From NCBI RefSeq assembly GCF_905220565.1, contig NC_059415.1, positions 7,988,501 to 8,052,500 of the forward strand: 64,000 bases of DNA, given 5' to 3'. This document shows, piece after piece, positions 53,225 through 64,000 of this stretch. Position 1 is the stretch's first letter. Each line of letters opens with the position of its first letter. A program made the translations under genes and the position numbers. Source of the DNA: Melitaea cinxia (Eukaryota > Arthropoda > Insecta > Lepidoptera > Nymphalidae). The notes beneath the pieces were generated by a model that worked only from the letters and a program-made list of their open reading frames with translations, made no database searches and was not told the DNA's origin.

Positions 53225-55581
53225 AAAAAACATTAATCAAGTGAGCATTATTTTAATCGATTTTCTAATGATATGTTCGATGTCCGTTTAATGAAACACA
53301 CGGACGGCTAAACCAAATAAGTGTTAATTTAGTAATGTTTTCGACTGGCTCAGTTTTTGTGATTATCCATAAAAGTTTACTCACACATTATAAGGCCTAT
53401 ATGTCTTTATAAGATAAAAATTTGTCTATGAAAATAAAGCATGTCAGGTCAAAGCTGTAAAGTCATAACTTCACCGTATGACTTTATAACTTCATATTGT
53501 TTGCATTGAGATTTTCGTACAAAACAACCAAATAAATAACCGGCATTACAGATTAATTTTCCACGAAATCTCTTTTCCAATAATATAAAATACTTAATCT
53601 AGTAAAATATGCTCACACAACTGGGGGCTGAGATCTTACAGAACTCATTAACATTCATATTATTAAATTCTTAGACGCAGTCATTATACCGAGAACAACA
53701 AACGCGGAACAAAGTATCTGTAGCCATATCTTTTGTTCCTTAGAGAGGATACCGATGGTTGCTATTCAAAAATACACCCTGCGGCCACCAATTATTGTTA
53801 TTGTTGCTGAGAACGCTGCAACAATGCCCGCTGTCTAAATTAAGAATTTCTTATACTATTTTTATATTTTAAGATAGTGTTTTTGATATTTACATTTTAA
53901 TACATAAAAGATTTTAATTATTTTTATACGTTTCTCGTAATTCGACTGCGGGATAGGACAGCGGTTTTAAATGTGATTTTGTACTCGTGTTTATCATGAG
54001 TTAAATGAGAAAATATTATTTAATTTTATTATCGATTTCCTCATTTTTTTTGTGTAAATATGTCGTTATTCTAGTTTCAAGAAAAACAATTAAAGAAATT
54101 AGAAACAGTTGTTTGAAGATTGTTTTACAGTAATAAGAGAAACATAATTGGCAGGTATATAACGTTACAGTTATTATTATTGTTTTCATATGATTGTTGT
54201 TCCTATTTTTTTTTCTTTTCCTCTCTTGTTTTTCAAATACTAATATTAATGAATTTCCTTTCTTTTTGTTTGGTTGTCAGTTGTGACTTTGGGAAGGTAA
54301 TTTTAAAGTTTTTTATTGTTAATTTTATCTAAGTCTAGTGTACTTTACTTTTGTTTTTTCAAAATAAATAAATAGATAAATACATGAAATATCAAGTATT
54401 AAGAAGGTATTTACTTATCTATAAATAAATAATTAGTGAATTCGTCCAACATCTGACACACGCGGTCGTCAGTTCCTTCGTTACTGAATTGACGTGTGAT
54501 GTATATTATAACAGATGATTGATGTATACACTTCTTTATTATAAAAAAAATATTATTAAATAAGTACATATTACATATATGTTTATATATTTTGCAATTA
54601 CCTGAATCTAAATTTGAATTTTATATTTAAAAAAAAAAATAGAGAATAAAAGGTTACTTATTCGGTGCAGGATTACATAAAGATGTGTGGACTTTGTAAT
54701 ACTGTATTTCCTGTAATATATTTACTAACAATTTTTATATGACATTTTACAGATATACTTTTACTGTAACAATTACTGGTACACACTTTTGTTACTATCA
54801 AGTATTTACATTTTTTAGGTTTATCTAAAAGCATTTTCTTTCTAACCACTCAACTATTTTTTTTTTAGTGATATATTCACAGGTTTATTATGCCCGTGCT
54901 TTTGTTATTCCATATATATCGGTATATCTTTTTTTTTTAACATGCATCGGTATAATCACCGCAACTCTAGAATCCTAGGAGCCTTAATAACTAGTCTTAA
55001 AATTTCTAAAACTCAACGCGAGTCCACTGATCAAGACTATTCTACATATTGCTTTTTTATATTTTTATATAGTAATTATTTTTATTATATTTACACTTAT
55101 TTGCTAACTACAATATATGTACACTTATTTTCTACTCAACTATTCACAATATTAAGATTATTGCGTACTTTGCAAACTACAAAATTTATTTCAAAAATTC
55201 ATAAAGTCAATTTTTACCGCAAAACACGAAAAACAAGAGGCTTAAAGTCGATGTCACTGACAACATCGACAATTTCAGCTTGAATCCGACGTCGGGCGAT
55301 GTAGGTCGAGCGTGCTGTATTGGATGCCTACCTATTTCGTATCGTAAAACTTTTACGTAAATTGCTGACTTGCTTTTGAGATTGCGTAAACTTTCCAACG
55401 TGCTCCGAATGTTATTTTCCTTTGAATTTATAAGCTTGCCTACAATGAAATTTTGATAAAAATATAATATGTATTGCGTTCACTTCAATCAATGTGCGTT
55501 TTGCAAATAATTTTGAATTGTTTTAATGTATAACGTCAAGAAAATAATATAAATAAAATAGTAAATTATTTGTGTATACGT
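53225..55581. other. Long stretch without recognised genes
   Basis: A J-SINE trace ('acacgcggtcgtcagttcc') lies at 54455-54500. The 113-codon frame (54942-55283) is rich in Tyr, Phe and Thr from AT-rich DNA and has no motif. Confidence 0.45.
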
Positions 55582-55908
55582 GTGCTGTGTGGCTACGGCA
55601 CTAAAGAATTTAGCCACCCCCTCTCTTCCCGTGGGTGTCGTAAGAGGCGACTAAGGGATAACAAGGTTCCACTACCACCTCGGAACTTAAGAAGCCGACC
55701 GATGGCGGGATAACCATCAAACTGCTGGCTTTGAAATACACAGGCCGAAGACGGGCAGCAGCGTCTTCGGTGCGACAAAGCCAGTACTGCGGTCACCAAC
55801 CCGCCTGCCCAGCGTGGTGACTATGGGCAAAACACATGAGTTCACGTTATTTTTGGCGTAAACTTGTGGAGGCCTATGTCCAGCAGTGGACTGTATAGGC
55901 TGTAATGA
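55582..55908 (+). mobile_element. Family B retroposon, full length with target-site duplication
   Basis: TGTGTATACGT at 55571-55581 recurs exactly at 55909-55919, an 11-bp duplication that fixes both ends. The element starts 'gtgctgtgtggctacggc' and ends 'cagtggactgtataggctg' then TAATGA. The body includes 'gggtgtcgtaagaggcg' and 'aacacatgagttcacgtt'. It has no coding capacity. No clear A/B boxes are visible, so it may be a 3' UTR-derived non-autonomous RTE relative rather than a tRNA SINE. Confidence 0.88.
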
Positions 55909-55929
55909 TGTGTATACGTTTATTATTCC

Positions 55930-56210
55930 CGCGGGTAGACTATAACTTAATTCCTGTGCGTAGTTATAACTGCCTGATATAGCAAGCGCATATTTTCTGC
56001 TTTCTGTTCCGCGGGTTGCGGGTTAATTTCCGCCTAAGTCTGGGTGTAATATTTGTATTTTTACATATGGATTATCTCTATGTATATTTATGAAAAAAAA
56101 ATTAGCTATACAGTCGGCTGTTACCTGTAACACAAGCATTAAGTTGCTTACCGCAGGAACAGACGACCGTGTGTGTATTGTGTAAAATATTTATATTTAT
56201 TTATTATTAT
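55930..56210 (+). mobile_element. SINE family J, nearly full length
   Basis: The head has GCGGGTTGCGGGTTAATTTC (B-box-like), then 'cctaagtctgggtgtaat', 'acagtcggctgttacctgta', 'acaagcattaagttgct' and 'acgaccgtgtgtgtat'. Confidence 0.7.
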
Positions 56211-56214
56211 TGTT

Positions 56215-56340
56215 TGATGAACTTGTTATATCCCATTGCCTGGCGTAGACCTAGCTTTTCATGTAGAATTTAATCCACCACGTTACTCAAATGCGGGCAA
56301 GCGGATTTATTCCCTACTATTAGCAACGATCACTATCATA
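56215..56340 (-). mobile_element. SINE family A, diverged fragment
   Basis: 'gttatatcccattgcctgg', 'atttaatccaccacgttac' and 'tccctactattagcaacga' match family A, minus strand. Confidence 0.65.
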
Positions 56341-57439
56341 TATATATACTCGGGCTCGACACTTGAATTAGATCCATATACTTGAAGCACAAGACAGGGC
56401 TCCACTGCTTCACACCAATGGGTCTAAATAATAAAACTATTTAGTTTAAAGTTTCAAATTTTGTTTTTACCATAAAAAATCCACACAAAACGCGACAGTC
56501 CCCATTTGGAACTAATTAAAGTGGGGTGTGGTAGCATGTGACTCTAAGTACACTTCGTGTAGTTTTGGAAAGAACATTAAATTTAGATATTCTGCTACTA
56601 AGCGTTTACAGTAAAATTAATCATTTTTTCGAAACTAAATGCAGTTTTCATCCTATGAACAAAAATAACACGAATAGGGTAAAAAAAAAATCCTTGAAAT
56701 GCATCACGACACTTAATACCACGAGGAATGAAAAACACAATAAAAAAACACACTCACTTAAGAAATTAATTAGTGCGGTCGCAAGTAAACACATAAAATT
56801 AAAAAAATAATACCTACTAACTGAAGACCTATTTCCAATTTTTCCTAAAAGCCCATCGCTAGACCGGTACACTATGGCACAGTGGTGTCATGGCGGCCAC
56901 TATCAATTACCTAATGCACGGCCACGTCCATGAATATGGAAACGGCACTCACTGAATTCGGTCATTAGACTGCGGTCGGGTGTCGAATTAACGTCGATGT
57001 ATTTGAACCACTGCGGTTATTACCATTGTGAGATAGCGTGAATTTGTGATACTAAGCTGTCTGTATATTGTTGTAACAAAAACAAACAGTTATAGGTATT
57101 TATCGTACTTGGTACTAATATTAAAAAATAATGTCTATAATAAAATGAAACGACCATGACGTCAGCACAAACGCCGAAACATAGAGCTACAAAGTGATAA
57201 TTAAATTTAAAAAAAATCCCGTATAAGTAAAACTTTTAATAGTGACAAGAATCTTTAAAAACCTGTATTGTTCTATTTATATGGTTGTAAATTTGTCTAC
57301 ATTTAGATTTTTTTTTGGATCTGTGAGCGACCCTCTGACATTCAGTGCTTTCTCCGTTTGCTCAACTCTGTCGATACTAAAGATATAGTTTTGTCTCCCA
57401 ATAAATATATTCGAAATAACCGTCAACAAAGACGATACA
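56341..57439. other. Stretch without recognised repeats
   Basis: 56870-57060 is GC-balanced and not repeated in the window (GGCGGCCACTATC, CGGCCACGTCCATG). It could be a conserved noncoding element; no coding frame. Confidence 0.35.
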
Positions 57440-57600
57440 TACCTATTATTAAAATTATTTATTTTTATTTATTTTTTACTTTACTGTACACCATAAATAT
57501 ATTACAAACAATGCATAATGATAGTTACAGACAGTGAAGTACAATGGGCAGTGCAATGGCATGGGTCACATAATAATATTCAATTACTGACATTATAAAT
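57440..57600 (-). mobile_element. Possible LINE 3' end
   Basis: Reversed tail 'tttatttttatttatt' followed by 'actgtacaccataaatata' and 'gggcagtgcaatggcatgg'. It has the style of a LINE 3' UTR, like family K, but of another family. Confidence 0.35.
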
Positions 57601-58845
57601 AAGGCTTATTATTGATTTTTTTACGGTTAAATTCATACAGTCAACAAAACAATACATGATACCATGAAATAATATAAAACCAAAGCATGTTTATTTGTTT
57701 TAGTAATCGGATTATCTGGGCTCGATTTGAGTTTTGTATGTTATGTGTTTATTAAGAAAAAGGAAAGCGATACGCATATAAACGCACTTGACTAATACGG
57801 ACTGTTGTTAATACACGCATGAAATCAGGTACCTACCTATTTCTAATATGTATTAAAATTTTATATGCCAAAATTTTAGTCTTTCCTAAAAAAAAGTTAG
57901 GTAAAAGTCATATTCATTAATCATTTTTTATGGTAATTTGTTTGCATGGTAATTTGCCTAAGGACTCTTGTAACACTAGGAACGTCACAAGCGTGTTTCC
58001 GACCATTATCTCGTTGTCGACTCGACACGTAATGTTACTTGCTCTGCCTTACCTCCATAAGCTTGAATAACGTTCATAGGTTTGTAGAACTTTTAATTAA
58101 AAATTGTATATCATATAAAGAAACTTAATTTCTTATTTATTAACGTTTGATTCAGTTGTCCTCAATGAGAGTGTAACTAAAGTGCTTAGCGACAACTACG
58201 GACGAGCGACCTTAGCATCTTTCCGCAAACTCCTCCTTAATTGCTCGCTCCGATACATGATGCTCCGAAAAAATTAACTAGTTAAAACTTTTATGTTTTA
58301 AACAATAAAAAACCAAACGTTTTTCTTTAAGTTCATTTAAAAAAGTGTTAAAAAAATGTTATAAAAATTCATATCACGTTATATAAATATTAGAAACACC
58401 CATATTTAGTACTGTAGACATGCAGGTACAAATCTCCCTGATATTGATGGGTTTTTAAATATTTTTTTGTAATCGATGGTGGAAAATACTCATTACTTTT
58501 TTATCAGTTCTTATCTATTCTGCTCAGCAGAACCTACATTTCAAATTTTTAGTAGCTTCGCGAAAATATTAGTAATTAATTGAAGAATATTGTATCTGTA
58601 AAATTATTTAAAAAGCTTTTTAAATTTATAACGACTTAAAAAAAATTAAAAGTAATTGAGGATTTTCTTTTCACTTTTTCACAGAATTTTTTGAATAAAA
58701 ATATTTTAGTTTTTCGAAATGCCTTTTACACAGTTTTTTTTTTTTTGAGTAACTGCGGAGTTTCTTCAGAATCTTCTCTGAATAATCTACGTTCCCAATC
58801 GGTGGTAACATCATTTTAACTATATCGAATTCATTCGCTTTACCA
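57601..58845. other. Stretch without recognised features
   Basis: 58150-58270 is GC-balanced and single-copy within the window. No gene. Confidence 0.4.
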
Positions 58846-58900
58846 TGTAATATCCCACTGTTGGGCATAGGCCTCTTTCTCCACGTCAGAGAAGGATCAG
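58846..58900 (-). mobile_element. SINE family A 3' end
   Basis: 'tgtaatatcccactgttggg' and 'cataggcctctttctcc', then unrelated sequence. Confidence 0.7.
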
Positions 58901-59314
58901 TTAAATGAATTCATTAAGTAAGTATAATTTTAATTTATAAATCGACGTTTCAAAAGGAAATTTTAAGTCAAATAATAAATTTTTCATTTTCATGAAAAAC
59001 GACCCAATATCACCGCACGTGAGTAAAAATACACCAATATAACGGGAAATATTAATTAATTTTACTCGAACTTAAAATAAAATTTCATCAATCGTGATAT
59101 TTTTAATTAAATGCAATGATATATGAGTTTTTACGTTTCTCATTAATTTGTTTTTTTTAAATTTCATTTTATTGAATGATATTTTTGTTACTTTTTTTTT
59201 TGTAACGCGTCTATCGTTATGATGTTTGGAATATTTTTGATATTGTATAAATATTATAATAATCTCTGTAGTTTAGCTTCAGAAGCTGATTATATAAAAT
59301 AAAGCTTTATTAGG

Positions 59315-59525
59315 AGATCTGAACTAAAGACGAAATTAACCCATCTGTTTAATGGATGAAAAGAATTTTATATTTATTATAGTAGATTAAAAAATAAGTC
59401 GCGAACGTGTTGACTGAAAATTTCCTATTTATTCTTATTTTTATCATACTAAAGTAGGTATAAAATATTTTTTAACGATTAAACAGATGGGTGAAGGTCG
59501 TGTTTACTTTGGATCTTAGACATAT
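59315..59525. repeat. Family I repeat with imperfect inverted ends
   Basis: 'acccatctgtttaat' (59340) and 'attaaacagatgggt' (59479) are exact inverses about 140 bp apart; beyond them the match continues imperfectly to GATCTGAAC/TTGGATC. Related pieces lie at 38505-38650, about 41820-41960 and about 63315-63420. Confidence 0.5.
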
Positions 59526-59559
59526 GTAATAACTACAAATATGATGAATACGAAAGTTC

Positions 59560-59689
59560 ATCATGAACTGATTATAATAAAACTTGGGATGTAGATTGCT
59601 GGCAATCAAGTAAAATACACGGACTTTTTTTATCCTGATATTCCCACGGGATCGGAAATTAAGTGGCTGAAACCGCGTGGCGCATCTAG
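59560..59689 (+). mobile_element. Helitron 3' end of another family
   Basis: 'ttcccacgggatcgg' is followed by 'ctgaaaccgcgtggcgcat' and CTAG then T at 59690. The layout (hairpin remnant, then CTAG, then T) fits a Helitron; its 5' end is not found. Confidence 0.5.
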
Positions 59690-60325
59690 TTAACTATATC
59701 TATATATATGTATATCTAAGTCAATAGATTTATAAATCATATTAATTTTCTAGTAATCTTGCTCTTCGCTTTAGATTATTTTTTTTTTATAAAAAAACAC
59801 TTATCAGTCAGTTTCATATACTTTAAGATATATTATTCCTAAGATATACCTGTTGATATATCTAGGAATAGATGATCGTGTGCGTTTGTTAAAATAACAT
59901 AAATAATAAAGCTTCTCATTTTAATACACCTATTTGAATTTTTAATTAATTTTTAACTAAATATTAAAAAAAACTATTTTATAAATACAAACAAACTTTT
60001 CATGCCAACCTTCAAATTATTTACGTAGTTCAAAAAAGGTTCTACCTTTTCGACTAAAATAAAAGTACCAATAACAATCATATCAAAAAAACAATCACAA
60101 GTTGTTTATTGTAAGCGGAAGACGAAATAAAAACCAGCAGGACGCGGAGAATCTTATGAAAAACAACATTTTGATATTCCTTCCGTGTTGTCCGTTTTAT
60201 CGTTGAAGTATTACGAAAGCGGAGATGCTTTTTTTACAAACATTATACTATAGATGTGTCAGTTCGTCACGAAAGGGTAATAGTAGGAATGTATTTTGTT
60301 ATATATAAGTTGTCTCTATACTATA
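59690..60325. other. Stretch without recognised features
   Basis: AT-rich, then GC-balanced around 60110-60240. Nothing recognised. Confidence 0.4.
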
Positions 60326-62662
60326 CTAGCTGTGCCCGCGGCTTCGCCCGCGTTGAAATCAGTGTTTCACAAAGTTTTACCAGCAAACTTCCAGTGAAAC
60401 TTTCATCAAAATCGGCTTAGTCATTCCGTAAACCTTCCTCTTGAAGCACTCTCTCCATTGGTGAAACCGCATGAAAATCCGTTCAGTAGATTTAGAGGGA
60501 ATCAACCACATACGCTTTTGGAGACTTTGTTTTATAATACACTAACTGTTGCCCGCGACTACGCTCGCGTGGTTATAAAGATATGCATTACTATTGAGAT
60601 GTTTAACGCAAACTTTTTTTTTATTTCAGTCACTTGAAATGCTTATCACACTGAGTAACTTTTTAAAAGGCACAATTTAGTATAATTTAATAGTTATTTT
60701 TATAAAACCTCTCTATACACCACATTCTTAGTTTTATTTTCAGGCTGCAGTATAAATAACCTATCGACGAACTTATAGCTGCTGTATATATTTCATACAA
60801 ACTATCAACCCTAATTAAACCCTCTTAGCGGTGGAATATCGCAAAATCCATTCTTAGCGGAAGTCTACTAACTATAATCTACCTCTCTGCTAAATTTCAT
60901 CTTTATCCATTCTGGATGGATGGACCCTCCAGCAGTTTTTGGGTTCTCGTGATGAGTGAGTCAATGACCTTTCTCTTTTATATATATAGATTACGATACA
61001 TTATTTGAACACCTTCTCATCATTTATAAAGCATACATTTTAAATTTCAAGTCTCTTACTTCAAAAACATAGGACTTTCATATAAACTTCCAACCCCCGT
61101 TTTACCCCCTTGGGGGTCGATTTTCGTAAAATCCATTCTTAGTGGATGTCTAAGCTCTATAAGGAAACTACCTGCCAAATTTCAAGTTTGTAGCTGTTAT
61201 AGTTTCGGAGATTTCGTGATGAGGGAGTCAACCTACCATCCTCCGTTTTAACCCCAAAAGGGAGTTGATTTCTAAAGATGCCTTATTAGAACACCTCCTC
61301 ACTATCTTTAGAGCACACATTTTAAATTTCAAGTCTCTGACTTCAAAAACATAGGACTTTCGTACAAACTTTCAACCCCCGTTTTATCCCTTCAGGGGTC
61401 GAGTTACGTAAAATTAGTTCTTAGAAAACGTCTACGCCCTATCAGAAACCTATTTGCCAAATTTCAAGTTTGTAGCTGTTATAGTTTCGGAGGTTTCGTG
61501 ATGAGTGAGTCAACCTACCATCCCCTGTTTTAACCCCAAAAAGGGAGTTGATTTCTAAAGAAACATTATTTACACACCTTCTCACCATCTATAGAGCATA
61601 AATTTTAAGTTTCAAGTCTCTTACTTCAAAAACATAGTACTTTCGTACAAACTTCCAACCCCCGTTTTACCCCCTTAGGGGTCGAGTTTCGTGAAATTCG
61701 TTCTTAGCGGATGCCTACGTCTTATAAGGAGCCTACATGCCAAATTTCAAGTATGTAGGTCTTATAGTTTCGGAGATTACATGATGAATGAGTCAATCTA
61801 CCATCCCCCGTTTTAACCCCAAAAGAGAATTTATTTCTAAAGATACATTATTTGGATACTTCTTCACTATCTATAGAGTATACATTTTAAATTTCAAGTA
61901 GCTTACTTCAAAATCACAGGACTTTCATACAAACTTTCAACCCCTGTTTTACCCCCTTAAGGGTCGAGTTTCGTAAAATCCGTTCTTAGCGAATGCCTAC
62001 GATCTAAAAGGAGCCTACCTGCTGAATTTCAAGTTTGTAGGTGTTATAGTTTCGGAGATTTCGTGATCAGTGAGTCAACCTACGAACCCCCGTTTTAACC
62101 CCAAAAAGGAGTTAATTTCTAAATATACATTATTTGGACACCTCCTCACCATCTATAGAGCATACATTTTAAATTTCAAGTCTCTTACTTCAAAAACATA
62201 GGACTTTCGTACAAACTTCCAACCCCCGTTTTATCCCCTTAGGGGTCGGATTTCATAAAATCCTTTCTTAGCGGGTGTCTACGCTCTATAAAGAACCAAC
62301 CTGTCAAATAACAAATTTGTAGCTCTTATAGTTTCGGAGATATCGTGGTGAGTGAGTCAACCCACCATCCCCCGTTTTAACCCCAAAAGGGAGTTGATTT
62401 CTAAAGATACATTATTTGAACGCCTCCTCACCATCTATAGGGCATACATTTAAATTTCAAGTCTCTTACGTCAAAAACATGGGACTCTCATACAAACTTC
62501 CAACCCCCATTTTACCCCCTTAGGGGTTGAGTTTCGTAAAATCCGTTCTTAGCGGATGTCTACTTCCTATAAGGAGCCTACCTGCCAAATTTCAAGTTTG
62601 TAGGTGTTATAGTTTCGGAGATTTCGTGATGAATGACCTTTCGCGTTTATATATATTATAGA
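60326..62662 (-). mobile_element. Composite non-autonomous Helitron, copy 3 (2.3 kb)
   Basis: Both ends are intact: on the minus strand TCTATAATATATATAAACGC at the start, and the CGCGG/CCGCG hairpin with GGCACAGCTAG at the end. It is flanked by A (60325) and T (62663). The inner unit is at 60542-60990, and about six tandem units of about 283 bp fill 60991-62662, two more than in the other copies. No ORF. Confidence 0.92.
60542..60990 (-). mobile_element. Inner Helitron-like unit of composite copy 3
   Basis: Same ends and same position as in the other two copies; flanked by A (60541) and T (60991). Confidence 0.8.
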
Positions 62663-62666
62663 TATA

Positions 62667-63004
62667 CGCTTCAGCCTGTAATATCCCACTACTGGGCATA
62701 GGCCTCTTTCCCCATGTAGGAGAAGAATCAGAGCTTAATCCACCACGCTGCTCCAATGCGGGTTGGCGGATATATTTCCTACTAAGAGTAACGATCGCTA
62801 TCAGGTGTACGTGATAACAACCGGGACCGACGGCTTGACGTGCTCTCCGAGGCACGGTGGGGAGACCCACAAGGACTGCACAAACACCCAGACCACGGCA
62901 AACACCTGTATGGCCAATACCAATGTTTGTCATGTGCGGGGATCGAACCCGCAACCGCCAGCGCAACAGGTACAATCCATGGCTGTAACCGTTGCGCCAA
63001 CGCG
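62667..63004 (-). mobile_element. SINE family A, full length, best preserved
   Basis: On the minus strand the head reads CGCGTTGGCGCAACGGTTAC (A box) and GCGGGTTCGATCCCCGC (B box and T arm). The body and 3' end are intact. At 338 bp it is the best copy for a consensus. It begins four bases from the end of Helitron copy 3. The frames at 62607-63118 are by-products of this repeat. A short TA run (63008-63026) follows. Confidence 0.88.
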
Positions 63005-63027
63005 GCGTATATATATATATATATATT

Positions 63028-63210
63028 GTATTTTACTGATTTCGATGATTCAATTTTTTATTTGAAAACTGGTTCTTGTCGTGTTGTCCCATTTAAAGTG
63101 AGAGTAAAGTTAGACTAGTTTTTGAGTTATACCTACTTAGTAATATGTGTAATATTATGTACTATTTTACTTGTCGATGTAAATTGAAATCGTTGTTTTT
63201 TTTTGTTGGT
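63028..63210 (+). repeat. Family D fragment
   Basis: 'actgatttcgatgattca', 'gtcccatttaaagtgagag' and 'cttgtcgatgtaaattgaaa'. Confidence 0.6.
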
Positions 63211-64000
63211 CAATAAACAATTTAAAAAATCATCCGACTTCCGCAAAACGACCCGAAACGGTACTTTAAAAATTTCACAATCTACAAACAATGTATATCA
63301 GGAAAGGAATTTTTCAGGCAACCCTTCGTGATTTATTTTTATTGATTTAGTCAAGTAAATATAAAATAATTTTTATCCATTAAGAAGCTGGATGAAGGTC
63401 CTCTCTAGTTCGGATCTACTTACACTAAAATTGTTACCATTACTGTTTCATTACAATTGTTCAGAGCATATATCTAAAATAATTCACTAAGAGAATTCTT
63501 TATTTAAAATTTAAAAAAAGAACATATAAACAATCCTTGATATCGATTCTTGATCGAATTACAAAAAAAAAAAAAAAAATTACGTTGCTTTATAAATAAT
63601 TTTATTTATGGTTTGGTTGCAGACCAATACCTATTACAATACAGATGCATAATCGAGCCAATCGTAAATGATCTTATTATTTAACATGAAATAATTAAAT
63701 TCATGTTAGTTCAGTCATTTAAGGTACTTCACTCAATCAATCAAATCGTCACTAAAGTGACAATGACATTACTGTAGAATTTTTAGGTACGTTATTCCGA
63801 CAAAAAAAAAAAAACTGTCATTTATAGGCGTGAGCTGTCAAAAAGATAATAAACTATTGGATGGAGTATAGAATTTTTTTTTTTTTTATTTAAGATGTAG
63901 TGTTCGATATTTGAAGTCTTTTGATTGATTGGTTGAAATCTTTTATATGAGTGACTGACAACCTAAATAAATATTTATTATCGACACTCTTCGCTCTTAT
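63211..64000. other. Stretch without recognised genes to window end
   Basis: A family-I trace lies at about 63315-63420 ('ttaagaagctggatgaaggt'). Several homopolymer runs. Nothing coding. Confidence 0.45.

Noticed and set aside
54942..55283. 113-codon frame rich in Tyr, Thr and Phe
   Set aside because: No motif and low complexity; expected by chance in a window of this size.
62607..63118. Several overlapping frames of 72-122 codons
   Set aside because: All are by-products of a full-length SINE; similar frames appear in the other full copy at 29703-29998.

Overview
The window looks like AT-rich, gene-free nuclear DNA of a lepidopteran insect (probably a butterfly, less certain). The evidence is the repeat content: Helitrons with Lepidoptera-style ends, including a Lep1-type copy; a tRNA-headed SINE whose 3' end reads 'cagcagtgggatattaca'; RTE-type LINE 3' ends tailed by TGAC repeats; and an insect-type 5S rRNA gene. 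I found no convincing exon of a host protein gene. Every protein-like stretch I recognise is a decayed piece of a transposon. The window could be intergenic or lie inside a large intron; the sequence does not decide this.

Layout. 1-1.1 kb: a 311-bp tandem duplication carrying two identical tRNA-like genes (minus strand), then a TA microsatellite and a LINE 3' end. 1.8-5.9 kb: an RTE 3' end with a clear 13-bp target-site duplication, a LINE zinc-finger fragment and a family-C repeat. 7.3-9.5 kb: a SINE piece and a full-length but dead mariner element bounded by TA. 10.3 kb: one intact-looking 5S rRNA gene. 14.5-16.4 kb: a 1.8-kb Helitron inserted in a SINE. 16.5-17 kb: an odd array of CTGGACC-type motifs. 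17-31 kb: many short repeats, a GC-rich insert with two near-perfect hairpins (23.7-24.0 kb), a Lep1-type Helitron (26.2 kb) and a CR1/jockey-like LINE fragment (30.4 kb). 31.5-33.25 kb: a second copy of the composite Helitron. 33-60 kb: further mixed repeats, including an RTE reverse-transcriptase fragment (42.9 kb), with long featureless AT-rich stretches between. 60.3-62.7 kb: a third, longer copy of the composite Helitron, followed directly by a full SINE.

Family labels used here: A = tRNA-headed SINE of about 338 bp; B = about 330-bp retroposed repeat ending in ATGA repeats; C = repeat of about 400 bp with a poly-A end; D = repeat bounded by 'accgactt' inverted ends; E, G, I, M = small unclassified families seen two or more times; J = tRNA-headed SINE ending in an 'acgaccgtgtgtgta' region; K = LINE 3' end containing 'gagatcgct'.

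Functional genes are few: the 5S rRNA gene, possibly the tRNA-like genes, and SINE heads that keep Pol III promoter boxes. The most informative biology is in the mobile elements: a Helitron-within-Helitron composite that moved as one unit, a variable tandem array inside it, repeated nesting, and a shared 3' tail linking two short families to an RTE LINE. All family assignments come from reading and comparing sequence by eye, with no database search.
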